Below are positions 30,151 through 41,354 of a stretch of DNA of 64,000 nucleotides, piece by piece (within the stretch, counting starts at the first letter, position 1; the number at the start of each line of letters is the position of its first letter). Under the pieces are notes generated by a model. It did not search any database and had not been told where the DNA came from. It was given only the letters and a program-made list of their open reading frames with translations. Source of the DNA: JAOAPG01 sp963791575. GTDB taxonomy: Bacteria > Acidobacteriota > Terriglobia > Terriglobales > Acidobacteriaceae. The stretch spans positions 1 to 64,000 of the forward strand of contig CAWBSY010000001.1 of the NCBI GenBank assembly GCA_963791575.1, read 5' to 3'. The translations under genes and the position numbers were made by a program.

Positions 30151-31677
30151 TCAGTTCCCGACTGCAAATAAGATAGCGTCATTTATGGCATATGCCGTGC
30201 CGTCGCTTCCAATCACGGTTGGCGTATAGGCTTCGCCGATGCCCCTGGTAAGTCGAATGGTCTGCGTCAAAGTGTTCGTGGTCAGGTCCCATCGGTAAAG
30301 TTTTCCATCTTCGCTGTTGGCTAGCACCGATTTCGTCGCCGGATCAATAGCTGCCGAATTGATGCACCACTCTTTCACACCACCCGGATTCTTTGGGTCA
30401 CGGGTCTTGCCCTTGATTGTCAATACCTCCGCCATCACAGTAGCGCTGGGAATCACCGGGTCGGTTTCTGTCGCATTGGGATCCAGGATAGCGATCTTGT
30501 TTACACCGTCACCTGTGTTAATGCCTGCATAGTTGTTGTATTTCGAGAATAGAAGATACTTGGACGTTCCATGGTAGGAAGGCACGAGTGAGGCATCCAC
30601 CACCGAAGTGGTCTCGTCCCATCCAAAGCTGCCGGGAGTTTTTAGTTGAGAGAGATCGGAATTGAAATGCAGCAACCATCCACGGTCATTGTGCGAGGGA
30701 AAAGGAGTCTCCAGGACCCCGAAATAAACATCTCCATCCGGTCCAACAGTTGGAGTTGCACTGCTTTCATCCGTCAAAGAAGCGTCGAAACCCGATGCGG
30801 GATCGGTCAAACGCACTTTATTAACTAAATTCAATGTCGTCGAATCGAGAGCCAGCAGATAGCCAAATCCGAAGTTCTGACTGTTGACCGCGACATACAG
30901 CTTGCTTTCATCCATCGATAACGCGGGAGCGCAATTGAACATCACTTTTGTGATCGCGCTGTCGTTGCTGATTGTTGCAGCGCTAACCCATGAGCCTTGC
31001 CCGTCGGCCCCGATTCGCGCCAATCCACTTTGTTGCGGGCCAATTGAAGTCTGGCCAAAGACCAGAAATCCAAAATAAATATTGCCTGCACTGTCCACTG
31101 TAATCGGCGTATTGATTTTGATGTTGGAGTTCAGCGCGACATGATTCTTGTTGTAAACGTCAGCTCCATAAAATACGAGACGTGTCACGCTGCCTCGCGC
31201 TTGATCGGGATGCTGCCGAACCAGCACGGTCCCGGCATCATCAGGAATAATAATGCTGTCATTAAACAGAGCGGGACCGAAGCTGGGAGTGAAGCCAGCG
31301 CTGGGAACGAGATATTGCGTGCCCTGCGTCCAGAGCGTTGCTCCGGTTTGCCCATTCTTAGCCACCAGCCGAAAAGTATCCGTTCCAACTTTCACTGGCA
31401 CGATAACGGTATTCGCCAACGTAATCAGAGGCGATCCGTAGTGGATCAAGATCTGTTTTCCACTGAGTAGCGGATGCAAATCGACTGCTGTTTTCCAGTG
31501 GATAGTCTTTAATGGCTGGGCTGCAAACGAAGAAACTCCGGTGTGTTGTATGTCATGTCCTTGAGTTGTCCACGCGGTTGACTGCGCGATTGCCGGTATG
31601 ACAGAGGCAAGATTTGCAATCATCAAGAGAATTGGTAAGAAGAGAGCCGCGGACAAAGATGGTTTCGCTGATTTCAT
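30151..31677 (-). CDS. Secreted PQQ-like beta-propeller protein
   Basis: 508 residues. The signal peptide ends NLASVIPAIA before QSTAWT. The mature part opens TTQGHDIQHTGVSSFAAQPL, like other PQQ-like quinoprotein-fold propellers. It then shows repeated blade motifs: TLANTVIVPVKVG, VAKNGQTGATLWTQG, ITVDSAGNIYFGFLV, YLLALDSTTLNLVNKV, TVGPDGDVYFGVL, LANSEDGKLYRWDL, GSDGTAYAINDAI. No heme site is present. It is probably a periplasmic or surface scaffold rather than a PQQ dehydrogenase, since a PQQ-enzyme Cys-Cys pair and metal site are not seen. AGGAG just before the ATG supports the start. Confidence 0.8.
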   Translation of the reverse strand: MKSAKPSLSAALFLPILLMIANLASVIPAIAQSTAWTTQGHDIQHTGVSSFAAQPLKTIHWKTAVDLHPLLSGKQILIHYGSPLITLANTVIVPVKVGTDTFRLVAKNGQTGATLWTQGTQYLVPSAGFTPSFGPALFNDSIIIPDDAGTVLVRQHPDQARGSVTRLVFYGADVYNKNHVALNSNIKINTPITVDSAGNIYFGFLVFGQTSIGPQQSGLARIGADGQGSWVSAATISNDSAITKVMFNCAPALSMDESKLYVAVNSQNFGFGYLLALDSTTLNLVNKVRLTDPASGFDASLTDESSATPTVGPDGDVYFGVLETPFPSHNDRGWLLHFNSDLSQLKTPGSFGWDETTSVVDASLVPSYHGTSKYLLFSKYNNYAGINTGDGVNKIAILDPNATETDPVIPSATVMAEVLTIKGKTRDPKNPGGVKEWCINSAAIDPATKSVLANSEDGKLYRWDLTTNTLTQTIRLTRGIGEAYTPTVIGSDGTAYAINDAILFAVGN

Positions 31678-31904
31678 AACTCCTCGCAGTTTCGTAAGTT
31701 CTTCGGAAAGGCTGCGAGAAGTATAAGGAGAGTACGAGAGAAGGATGTCGGGGGTTTGTCAACAGTAAGTAAAAGCGCGGATCAGCAAAAACGGCGGACA
31801 CTATCTTGCGGTTTTTCGCCTTGAATTTGTTCTCGGGCGGAGAGGGCCGTCGGAGTCATGAAATCCGTGTTCACTCGAACGGCCAACCTCGAGTGTGCCC
31901 TTAT

Positions 31905-32660
31905 TTATTTCATTCCGTCCAGTATTGAGCCTACGATTCCTCCGACGACGCCTCCTTGCACTGCTTCCTTACGTTGGGTGGGCATGTATTCCATGAGCTT
32001 GTGCGCTAGTTGTGCAATGGGCAGCGTTTGCAGCCAGATTCTCCCCGGCCCGGTGAGAGATGCGAGAAAGATTCCGTCCCCGCCAAAGATCATGTTCTTG
32101 ATTCCCGGCACGGTGGTGATCTGGAACGAAACGCATGATTGGAACGCGCCGACATGGCCAGGATGTACCCGCAAGGTTTCGCCGGGCTGCAGATCCTTCA
32201 TGATCAGCTCACCGGAAAGCTCGATCCATGCAGTTCCCATTCCGCTGACGTGCTGCAGCAGGAAGCCGTCGCCGCCGAAAACTCCTGCTCCCAGCGATTG
32301 CTGGAATCCGACGCTGATCTGAATTTGCGGGGTCGCGCACAAAAATCCATGCCGGTGAATCATGTATTCGTGCCCGGCGCCAACTTCGAGCGGCACGATG
32401 TGTCCCGGAAGTTTTGTGGCGAAGGAAATTTCTCCAGGGGCGCCGACGGCGCGGTACTCGGTCATGAACAGCGATCCGCCACCCGCCACGCGCTTCAGCA
32501 TGCCGAAAATTCCTCCTCCGCCAGCGAACTGAGTGTGCGTCGTCAGCTGGATGGAACTCGACATCCAGGAAAGTTCACCGGCTTCGGAAATGACGGACTC
32601 ATTGGGATCAAGCGTGAATTCAAGTACCGGCATAGTAGTGCCGAGGATGCGACTCTGCAT
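31905..32660 (-). CDS. AIM24 / TIGR00266 family protein
   Basis: 251 residues from ATG 32660, with CAGGAGT 6 nt upstream. Motifs LEFTLDPNESVISEAGELSW and LFMTEYRAVGAPGEISFAT, then FLLQHVSGMGTAWIELSGEL and FGGDGIFLASLTGPGRIWLQ, with a Gly-rich end (AVQGGVVGGIVGSILDG), are the AIM24 beta-helix hallmark. Bacterial members form trimers of unknown function, and the eukaryotic homologue is mitochondrial. It stands alone between a propeller gene and a kinase gene. Confidence 0.9.
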   Translation of the reverse strand: MQSRILGTTMPVLEFTLDPNESVISEAGELSWMSSSIQLTTHTQFAGGGGIFGMLKRVAGGGSLFMTEYRAVGAPGEISFATKLPGHIVPLEVGAGHEYMIHRHGFLCATPQIQISVGFQQSLGAGVFGGDGFLLQHVSGMGTAWIELSGELIMKDLQPGETLRVHPGHVGAFQSCVSFQITTVPGIKNMIFGGDGIFLASLTGPGRIWLQTLPIAQLAHKLMEYMPTQRKEAVQGGVVGGIVGSILDGMK

Positions 32661-32775
32661 GGTGGACTCCTGGTATCGATTGCGCTGTCGACGAGATTAG
32701 AACCCGTGCTCAGCGTCCATTGAATTTATACCGTGAAAACAGTTTTTCATGCTGCGAGTAGTTGAAACAAGAAGC

Positions 32776-35577
32776 TCAATTCTGCGACGATGTTTTGTCC
32801 AATGCAGCTTTTAACGATTGGAACGCACGCTGCTGATATTTTTCGGCGGTTTTGTTAGTAAAAACAGGAGTGACGGTTTGAATATAACTTCGGGCCGCAT
32901 CGTTGTTACCGCGTCGGTAGGCGATTTCGGCTTGCGCCAGAGTTACGTCCGCGCCCCAGTCCGGATCACCGGTAAGCTGCGTCACTGTCGGCACATCGAT
33001 CTGTGCCAAGAGCTTAGACGCTTCATCTAATTTGGCCGAGCTGATCTTTTCAGGGCTAACCAAACTAGGAGTAATCAGGCAACTTGCCAAAGTGTACCCC
33101 GTGGCGCCAGTCAAACCGGCGTGCGGCCCAAAACTTTTTGTCGACGTTTCGTAGGCGTTGCGCGCGTTAGATGTTCCTTCGCGATTGCGTCCTGAGCGAC
33201 ACTGCGCCAATGACGCGTCGGTGAGCGTAGCAATAGCGAAGAATGAAAGCGGTCCTTGCTTGCGAACCGCGAGATCATGGATCGTCAAATCGTCGCGAAT
33301 GGCATCGTCCCACATCTCAAGACTGCCCTCCGATTGCGCGCGAGTAGATAGCAACTGCATGGTGAGTTCGTGGTCCACGCCCAGCCGCGACACAAACTCC
33401 GGATAGATGGCATTGGCTTCTTTAACCGCTTCCTCGTGCTTGTTCTGAATCATAAAGGCCTGCGCCAGATTCAGGCGCACTCGCAAAACATGAGGACTAT
33501 CCGGACCAGCTACCCGCGTGAAGGAATCGATCAGTGCGCGGAACAATTGCTCCGCCTTCGCTCCCTGACCCAAGCGTATATAGGAAAATGCAAGCCTTTG
33601 CTTGAAGGTTAATCGTGCACTCTCGTCGAATTCGGGAAGAGCTTCTGCCCGGTCAACAGCGGCCTGGAAGTTTTCCGCCGCGGACTTTGCGTTGTTGTCG
33701 ATAAGAGCGACCATTCCCCGCGCCGAGGATAGCCAGACCGCCACGTCTGGTCGCGGATGCGGAAGCTTTGCGATCAACGCTTCCTGCTGCGCCAGTATTG
33801 ATTTCGCGAGAGGAAGCGAGCCCTTCTCATAGCTTCGCGCTTCCAACGTAGTGCGTTGAAGCTGGACAATGACGGCATCTTGTGACAGTTCGCCATCGGC
33901 CTGTTTGAAGAGTGCCGTCGCGCGATCGTACTCCTGTCGAGCATCGGGATAATCCGTGCGGTTATCGAGAGCTCTGGCAATGGTTTGATGAAGACGCGCG
34001 GCTACCAGCGGTTCATCTTTGAATTGTCGGTCAATGCTAGGCGATGCTTGCTTGATCGCATCCATGAGCGACTCGCTCGACTTGCCGCTTGCAAATGGAT
34101 TACCGCGGCCCAGCAGATCGTCAGAGAGAAACCGGTTGATGGAACTGGCAATCGCAGTCTGGCGGTTGGCAATATCACGTTCGTGAATCGCTCTCCGATA
34201 TAGCGTGAAGCTGAATCCCAATCCAGCCGCCAGTGCGATTACTGCCAAAATGACCCAAGGACGCCGCGCTCGAGCCTCCGCCAATTTTCGCTCGGCAATC
34301 AGAGCTCGGAGCTTTGCACCTTCCAACTCATCTCGCTTGATCCGGCGTTGCTCGATAGTAAGCAGGCGCTCGACTAGATCGGCTGCGCTACTCAGGCGTT
34401 TGGTCGCGTCGCCACAAGCCGCATCTGCAATATCTTCGCGGAGCAATGGATCTCGAATTTCTGCTTCCCAGCCCGGGAGCAGCAGCTTGCGGAAATCACC
34501 GATGACCAACTGGTAGAGCATGACACCAAGTGCATAAACATCGGCAGAGGCACTCGGAGATTGTCCGGCTAGCACCTCGGGTGCGAGATACATCAAAGTT
34601 CCAGTTAGGTTCTCATTGCCATTTTCGAGCTCAGCCGTCTGCGTAAATCCCAGATTTGTGATGCCGAGCGCGTGCAATCGCGACGGATCAAATAATGACG
34701 CGCTGCCGAAATCCGCGATCTTGATCTGCCAGGCTTCACTAGCGCCGGGCACGATCAGGATGTTCGCCGGCTTCAGATCTTTGTGCAGCACGCCGATGCC
34801 ATGCGCAGCGGCAACCGCTTGCGCAACATCGATCAAAAGGCGCAAACGGGTTTCGAGTGGGATCTTGTCAAGTCCGCCCTGTGCAACCGACCATTCCGCC
34901 AGATTCGATCCCGCGTACTCACTTTCGAGAAAGAAAGGAAGTGTCTCGAAATTCCATTCCAGTATCCGAACAAACTCAGGCCGATCGCCGAGCGATTCTC
35001 TGAGGAAACGGGAAATCGTGATCTCGCGTTTCAGGCCGTGCAGCCGTATTCCATCCGCTGCGAACTTGAACACGCGTTCTTCGTGAGTTTTTGGATTTTC
35101 AGCCAGCCAGACTTCGCTAGAGCCGGAGACGTCCATGGACCGGGAGAGCCGCCATTGCTCTCGCCGCGGAGCGAGGTCACCCGCCTTGAATCCCAGGTCG
35201 GAGTTTGTCGCCGAGGCTATAGTTCTGCAATGGACAGGAACCGCCATCCGATATCCGACCCGAGGAACGGTGACAATTGCGGACTGGTCTTCATCGCTTA
35301 ATGCTTTCCGGAGCTTTGAGACCGCCGTCGCCAACGATCCATCGACCACCATCACTTCCGGCCATACAGATTCCAGCAGCTCTTCCTTGGTCACGACCTC
35401 GCCGGCATGAAGAAGAAGTTGCAAAAGCACGTCGAGAGGTTTTGATTCCAGTTCAACCGGCCCGCCTTTGACGCGCAACTCGCGCCCCAGTTCGTCGAAT
35501 TCGTAGTCAGCGAAGCGCCAAAGGCGGACGGAGGGTCTCGCGACTGCTCCTACATCTTCTTTGTAATTCAGAGACAT
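32776..35577 (-). CDS. Winged-helix / Ser-Thr kinase / TM / TPR signalling protein
   Basis: 933 residues, intact. Residues about 17-116 form an OmpR/PhoB-type winged helix (YEFDELGRELRVKG, KPLDVLLQLLLHAGEVVTKE, SVWPEVMV, VSKLRKAL, VPRVGYRM). Residues about 145-410 form a protein kinase with Lys in RVFKFA (K171), HKDLKPANIL (265-274), DFG (289-291) and LAPE. The canonical Gly-rich loop is reduced to DVSGSSEVW. One membrane helix follows (about 441-461), then an extracytoplasmic helical region with TPR-like repeats to the end. A membrane-tethered, DNA-binding kinase could read an outside signal through the TPRs. No regulator or substrate is adjacent. Confidence 0.85.
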   Translation of the reverse strand: MSLNYKEDVGAVARPSVRLWRFADYEFDELGRELRVKGGPVELESKPLDVLLQLLLHAGEVVTKEELLESVWPEVMVVDGSLATAVSKLRKALSDEDQSAIVTVPRVGYRMAVPVHCRTIASATNSDLGFKAGDLAPRREQWRLSRSMDVSGSSEVWLAENPKTHEERVFKFAADGIRLHGLKREITISRFLRESLGDRPEFVRILEWNFETLPFFLESEYAGSNLAEWSVAQGGLDKIPLETRLRLLIDVAQAVAAAHGIGVLHKDLKPANILIVPGASEAWQIKIADFGSASLFDPSRLHALGITNLGFTQTAELENGNENLTGTLMYLAPEVLAGQSPSASADVYALGVMLYQLVIGDFRKLLLPGWEAEIRDPLLREDIADAACGDATKRLSSAADLVERLLTIEQRRIKRDELEGAKLRALIAERKLAEARARRPWVILAVIALAAGLGFSFTLYRRAIHERDIANRQTAIASSINRFLSDDLLGRGNPFASGKSSESLMDAIKQASPSIDRQFKDEPLVAARLHQTIARALDNRTDYPDARQEYDRATALFKQADGELSQDAVIVQLQRTTLEARSYEKGSLPLAKSILAQQEALIAKLPHPRPDVAVWLSSARGMVALIDNNAKSAAENFQAAVDRAEALPEFDESARLTFKQRLAFSYIRLGQGAKAEQLFRALIDSFTRVAGPDSPHVLRVRLNLAQAFMIQNKHEEAVKEANAIYPEFVSRLGVDHELTMQLLSTRAQSEGSLEMWDDAIRDDLTIHDLAVRKQGPLSFFAIATLTDASLAQCRSGRNREGTSNARNAYETSTKSFGPHAGLTGATGYTLASCLITPSLVSPEKISSAKLDEASKLLAQIDVPTVTQLTGDPDWGADVTLAQAEIAYRRGNNDAARSYIQTVTPVFTNKTAEKYQQRAFQSLKAALDKTSSQN

Positions 35578-35795
35578 AGCGGTTCTTTAGAATTCTTTAG
35601 AAATCCGTCAGGACATGCATCGGGGGATTGTGCAGACTGTGGTCCTGACAGCGATGCGAGCACAAGCATTCTGCCACAAACCAGTTCGCCGAACACCAAA
35701 ATTATGCAAGAGGATGCCGGTAGGGTAGGCCGAGGAAAGGTCCGCCCAAACGGGACGTTCGCAAGCTATTCACCGAATGTTTTGAGGAGAATGAT

Positions 35796-37698
35796 ATGAA
35801 GCATCGTGGAACCGTACTTTTGATGATTACGTTGGCGCTGATGTTTAGCGCAGCAACCGCAACTGCCCAGACCTATACCGTGCTGTACACCTATCCCGGT
35901 ACCGACAACAACACCAGCGGCATCACCTGGCCCAGTTTGCTTTCGCAAGGGCAGGATGGCGATCTCTATAGCACAATACAAACCAATGGTGTTTATAACG
36001 CCGGTAGCGTGTACAAGATCACGACGACGGGCCAATATGACCTGCTTTACTCTTTCTGCTCGGAAGGCGGGCACTGCCTCACAACCGGGGCCAATCCCAC
36101 AGGCGGCGTGAGTCTGGGTTTCGACGGCAATCTCTGGGGGACGACCCTCAACGGCGGCAAAGACGGGGCCGGAACCGTATTCAAGCTCACACCCTCGGGA
36201 ACGTTGACGAGCGTTTATAGCTTCACTAACGGCACCGACGACAGCGCCCCGATCTACCTGCCTCTTCAAGGTCAGGATGGAAACCTCTATGGAGTTTCCG
36301 AGGAACAATACAACACGCAATATGGATCGTTCTACAAGCTAACTACGAAAGGCAAAATTACTGCCCATCCCTTCAACTACACCGACGGTGCAACCCCGAA
36401 CCTTGCCGTACAGGGCACCGACTTGAACTTCTACGGAACCACGCAAGGTGGTGGCGATGCCACTTGCAAATGCGGTGTTGTGTACGAAGCGACAGGCGGC
36501 CGGAAAGATCACCGTGCTCCACAAATTCACCGGCTATCCAAGCGACGGCAGCAGGCCTATTGGAGTTTTGGTTCAAGGCGGCGACGGCAATTTCTATGGA
36601 ACTACTTACACGGGAGGCTCCGCCAACGATGGAACAGTGTTCAAGATTACTCCCGCGGGAGCCTACACACTACTGTATAGCTTCGGCAGCGTTGCGGGCG
36701 ATGGCGTGCTTCCAATCGCAGCCTTGACTATTGGCACCGATGGCAATTTTTATGGTGCAACCTCTGCCGGAGGATCAAACGACGGCGGGCACCCGGGCGG
36801 AACGATTTATGAAATCACTCCCAAGGGTAGCGAAAAGGTTCTTTACAATTTCTGCGCTGTTTCTTGCTACGACGGGCTTTCTCCGACGACACCTATGGTG
36901 CTCCATACAGACGGAAAATTCTACGGCAACACCGCCGGAAACTCTTTAGGAGGATCGGTATTCTACAGCTTCGATGCGGGATTAAAGCCGTTCGTCAAAC
37001 TTGTAACCTGGTCGGCTAAGGTCGGAGCCACAGCTGAGATCCTCGGTCAGGGGTTCACCGGCACTACCGCGGTTTCCTTCAACGGGGTTCCGGCGACTTT
37101 CAAGAATGTGTCCGATACTTACATGACGGCGACGGTACCCGCCGGAGCACTCACCGGTCCTCTGACTGTAACCACCTTCACCACGTCATTGACGAGCGAT
37201 CGCAACTTTCTGGTTGCGCCGCAGATTAAGAGCTTCACTCCGGCGAGTGGTGTAGTCGGAAGTTCTGTGACGATCACTGGCGTCAGTCTGACTCAGACGA
37301 CAGGCGTGACTGTTGGCGGGAAAGCCGCTACTTTCACCGTGAACTCCGATATTCAAGTGACGGTCACGATACCAGCTGGAGCAAAGACAGGCGAAACGAT
37401 TAGCATCACGACGCCTGGAGGCACTGCCAGCAGCAAGACCAAGTTAGCCGTCGCGCCTGCTGTTGAAAGCTTTAGTCCGAGTAGTGGGCCTGTGGGAACC
37501 TCAGTTACGATCACTGGAAACAGCTTCACAAAGGCAACAAAAGTAACATTCGGTGGCGTTGCGGCAACCAGCTTCCAGGTGATAAACGACACGCAGGTGG
37601 ATGCGCTCGTCCCAACCGGAGCAGTGACCGGACCTATTGCAGTAACTACTGCAGGGGGAACCGGAACCAGTGCAAGCAATTTCACGGTAACCCAATGA
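35796..37698 (+). pseudogene. Secreted GloVer-repeat protein with three IPT/TIG domains, frameshifted
   Basis: ATG 35796 has GAGGAG 8 nt upstream and opens a 24-residue signal peptide (AATATA before QTYTVL). About seven GloVer repeats follow (FDGNLWGTTLNGG, GDGNFYGTTYTGG, TDGNFYGATSAGG and others). Then come three IPT/TIG Ig-like domains of about 80 residues (VGATAEILGQGFTGTTAVSF; PASGVVGSSVTITGVSL; PSSGPVGTSVTITGNSFTKA). The frame changes inside repeat four or five near 36494-36502; dropping one G from CAGGCGGCC rejoins VYEAT with AAGKITVLHKF. Repaired length is about 634. It is likely an exported surface protein with a propeller head on an Ig stalk. Confidence 0.8.
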
Positions 37699-37706
37699 CG
37701 AGTTTC

Positions 37707-37732
37707 AGCACCCTAGCATCAGCTAGGGTGCT
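37707..37732. terminator. Perfect 11-bp hairpin after GloVer/IPT gene
   Basis: AGCACCCTAGC, loop ATCA, GCTAGGGTGCT, 9 nt after the stop codon. There is no T-run, so it is an intrinsic-like stabilising or terminating hairpin. It is also usable by the convergent cyclase gene. Confidence 0.6.
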
Positions 37733-37985
37733 AATCCGCCAGCTAGTTTCCCTCACTTTTCACAGGTGGTGTTGGTCATAGAGGTTTGAAAGCCGATAGT
37801 TATGGTTGAAGAAACTAAGCACGAACGGGAGATGAGAACCACCTTCAGATTACACTGCGATTCGGACTGGCGACTCTTGTTAATTCACGCTTTGTTTTCC
37901 TGGTGCTCGGTCTCGCGGTCGCTAAAAGGGAGCAGATCCAAAAGTATCTATGCGAGCCGCTGATTCATAAGACTTGAATAGGCCG

Positions 37986-40357
37986 TCACGCGTTTTGTAG
38001 AAGAGCCACGGTCACTACATCGCGGCCGCGTGTTTTGGATTCGTAGAGGCATTGGTCTGCGAGTTTGAGTAACTCCTCCGATGTCGAACCATGTTCCGGA
38101 AACGCGGCTATACCTGCCGACAGCGTAACTGGCCCGAGATTCTGCTTTTTATACTGCAACCGTAGGCGCTTTACCTGGGAGCGCAGCGCATCTGCACGGG
38201 TAGCGGCGTCCTGCGAAGATGATTCAGGCAAAATGATGGCGAACTCTTCGCCGCCATAGCGGCAGCATATATCGGTGGCGCGAAAGAAGTTGCGAAACAA
38301 ATCGGCAAGGGACTGGAGCACCATGTCTCCGGCATCGTGGCCGAAAGTATCGTTGAATTTCTTGAAGTGGTCGAGGTCCAGGAAAAGAATCGCAATCGCT
38401 TGATTTTTACGGGCGGCCAGTTGCAGTTCTCTTTCGAGCGATTCTTCGAGGAAGCGCCGGTTGAATAAGCGAGTCAGCGGATCACGAATCGACTGTTCAC
38501 GAAGCGTTTCACGCAGCCGCAAGCTGGCCAGCGAAAGGGCGATCTGCGAGGCCGCGCTCACGGCTAATTGCTGATGGGATTCCCGAAAGCTCTCCGTGCC
38601 GAAATCATTCCGGAGCTCGGCTATGCTCTCGAATCCGAGATGCAAGACGCCAACCGTATTTCCCTGCGCGACCATCGGCACGCACAGAGAGTCGGCAGTT
38701 GAACTCTTCGTCAAATGTTGGCATGCGATGTCATTTCCGGGATTCGCGTTCCAGTGGGGCTGGCCACGACGGAGAGACCAGCATGCGTCCGGAGGAAATG
38801 TTGGCGCTAGTACATCTTTTTTCCCCCACCGAGCTGCTGCCTCGATGATATCTCGGGAGGACTTGAACAGGTAGAGTCCCCCCGAGGGAGCCTCTGGAAA
38901 GAGCTTCTGCACCGAGTTAGCACGACAGCGCAGGCTTCTTTAACGGTCCCACTGCACGCCAGCAGGGACCCCATTTCATTCAATGAGGTAATCTGTTTTG
39001 TGCGGAGCTCCAACTGTTTGACTAGTCGATCCAACTCTTCCGTATGTCGCCGCTGCGCTTCACTGGCCCTGATCTGTTCGGAAACATCCTCGTAGATTAA
39101 ATGTGCTCCCCGCACCTCACCTTTTACTAGGAGCGGGACTCCATGCATTGCCAAATCTAGGATCTGCCCATCTTTGCGACGTCTTCGCACGGTCGTGTGC
39201 AAGGCGTTTCCAGCAAAAATCCGCGGAATCAGTTGTGCTGCATCCGTACCCTCATCGACAAGTATTCCGATACTCCCAATATCAATGGAGGTGAGTTCGT
39301 GCTGGTCGTACTCAAACAGTTTTTCGAAAGTGGAATTCGCCAGTTCCACAGAGCCTTGCCGGTTAAGCACGACGATTCCTAGTGGGCTATTTTGAATAAG
39401 TGAATCTAGATAGGTGGTTTGTTCATTCAGATTCATTGCGAGGCGTTGTCGTTCGCTGACCTCGGATCCCACGATGAGTCCTACCGCCGACAACACCAGC
39501 ATGAGCAGCGCGACCTTGGTGAACAGAGCTGGGGTTGGGGGAAATAAATGCATCGCGATTACGATTCCAAAATTTAGCGCCAGCAGTCCGGTGACAACTC
39601 GTCGCACTCCCTGACGCTGCGCAATCCAGATGATTGGGATGAAACACAGATAGAAATGATCGTAACGCCCATCCTTGGTTCCGAACATGAACCAGAGAAC
39701 GGCCAATATCGTAAAAATCTGGCCACAGGATTCTGCCAGTGCGCCAAAAGTAAATGTTGCAGGGGAATGTATTCTGGTCGTGTGGATAGGGGAGGGCGTC
39801 GGCCTGAGCCAACTGCGAAGATGCGGAAATACATGGACGAGAAGAAACGGTGCGAGGCCCACTAAGGCGATCGCATCACCCAAGAACCATCCCACCGCGG
39901 ACGACTTGTATTCACTCAACCTAATGCTGTGATCTGCAATCAGGCATGCGACACCGATGGTTGTTGCTACTAGAGCTGCGGTCGCACTCACCAGAACGTA
40001 GCGGAGCACATCTCGTCGGCGACTCAGCCCGAGATCGATATGCAGGGGACCGCGCAAGACGTATGCTGCCGTGCCGTAGCAGATGGCAAATCCGGCGGAA
40101 CCAGCTGTGTTGCTGAAAGATGTGACCGGCTGGGCGAAAACAACCCTGGCAGCCAACGCGTCGGCGAAACAGACCAGCAGCGCGTACCAGGGACTAACGC
40201 CCAACATGAGCGCCATAGCCAGACCGATGGCAGGATACCAGGCGACGAATCCAACACGAGAAAGCAAAATGACTTCGGGCCGGTTCAGTAAAAGGTATAG
40301 CAGCACGAACCAGAGAGAAATTACAGTGTGGCGAAAGATCAAGTGTCGTGAATGCAT
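37986..40357 (-). pseudogene. MASE1-PAS-GAF-GGDEF diguanylate cyclase, frameshifted
   Basis: The N-terminal eight-helix MASE1 sensor (AWYPAIGLAMALMLGVSPWY and similar) is followed by PAS (NSPLGIVVLNRQGSVELANS), a coiled coil and a GAF domain split by a one-base deletion near 38917-38925. The second frame starts KLFPEAPSGGLYLFKSS and runs through GAF into GGDEF: DPLTRLFNRRFLEESLERE, LFLDLDHFKKFNDTFGHDAG and RYGGEEFAIIL (active GGEEF), with RATD five residues before it as the inhibitory I-site. It should make c-di-GMP under control of a membrane signal. Repaired length is about 790. Confidence 0.85.
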
Positions 40358-40640
40358 GAAGAGAATCTCAGTGCCTGAGCGGGTCCTTTGGTGTGCGGAT
40401 GGTTCGGGGTGGGAACCTCCGTCAGTGCACTCGCCGGATGTTGTGCGCGTTCATACTGCTTACAGCATGAGCTTTCTAACGTGATCTGCGTCACAAATCG
40501 AACTTCTCACAATTACTCAAGTAATTCCATTATGACGAGTACTTCAGGGATCGGAGTTACGGAAGAGCATGGAAAAGATCAAGTTTCAGTTGCACCTGTC
40601 GAGAGCCGAAGTCACGGCTAAGCTCGTGGGTGTACTCAGA

Positions 40641-41354
40641 TCATGCCTCTGTTTTGCGCGTCCTCTTGATTAGGCATTTTCCCCACAACCAACGATAGAG
40701 AATGCGCAGATCACCGTGAGAGACACCCACGAACTCAGCCCCCGCCAAGTTATCGTGTTTAGTCCATAAAATTCGCGCCATCAATTGGATGGAACCTGTT
40801 TCCGATCCGAGAAACAAGGCGAACTTGAGATTATCTCCAATCTGAAGATTCTCTTTTGTGATGAGGCCTACTCCGCCTTCTCCAATATCAAGAACTGTAA
40901 TTGCAAAGTATCGATGACCGTCCTTGGTTGCGCTGACGGATTTCATCAGTCCATGCCTTGTGTACCGGCGATAGTCTCGCACCATTTTGCCGTAGGCCGT
41001 TCTCATCCATCGCGTGCCAGTTTCGGTCGTGAGCGGTTTTCTCGTAACAAAGTCCAGCCCCAGCTCTCTAGACCGGTCCTCGTTCACAGGTTTGTCAATG
41101 ATCGCCATAAAAGTCGGTTTCCGACTTGCGTCCGTCTTGCTTATCCAGTCCACAATTTCCAGCGCCGAATTGTCATTTTCCCAATCCAGTACAACCACAT
41201 CCACGTTATGCCCGGACAACATCGATAGAGCCCGAGACGGCCGTAAACAAAAGTCGACTTTGATCGAGAAACCATCGAGAACGCGGTTCATTGTCGATAA
41301 GATTTGCGAATCTCGCGATACCACTAATCCTTCAAATACCATCTCTGGCGTCAT
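40641..41354 (-). CDS. REC-like plus PilZ domain protein
   Basis: 237 residues. The N-terminal receiver-like domain (about 8-125) has the phospho-Asp position in VDVVVLDWEND and a Lys in KPLT but lacks the usual acidic pair near the start (VVSRDSQ). The PilZ domain (about 135-225) has RDYRRYTRHG (RxxxR) and VLDIGEGGVGLIT ((D/N)xSxxG-like), which bind c-di-GMP. It lies upstream of the MASE1-GGDEF gene on the same strand, with a 283-nt gap, so the cyclase and receptor may work together. Confidence 0.8.
   Translation of the reverse strand: MTPEMVFEGLVVSRDSQILSTMNRVLDGFSIKVDFCLRPSRALSMLSGHNVDVVVLDWENDNSALEIVDWISKTDASRKPTFMAIIDKPVNEDRSRELGLDFVTRKPLTTETGTRWMRTAYGKMVRDYRRYTRHGLMKSVSATKDGHRYFAITVLDIGEGGVGLITKENLQIGDNLKFALFLGSETGSIQLMARILWTKHDNLAGAEFVGVSHGDLRILYRWLWGKCLIKRTRKTEA

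Noticed and set aside
29803..30171. 122-codon plus frame before the PQQ-like gene
   Set aside because: Composition and content unlike a gene; overlaps the end of a solid gene on the other strand.
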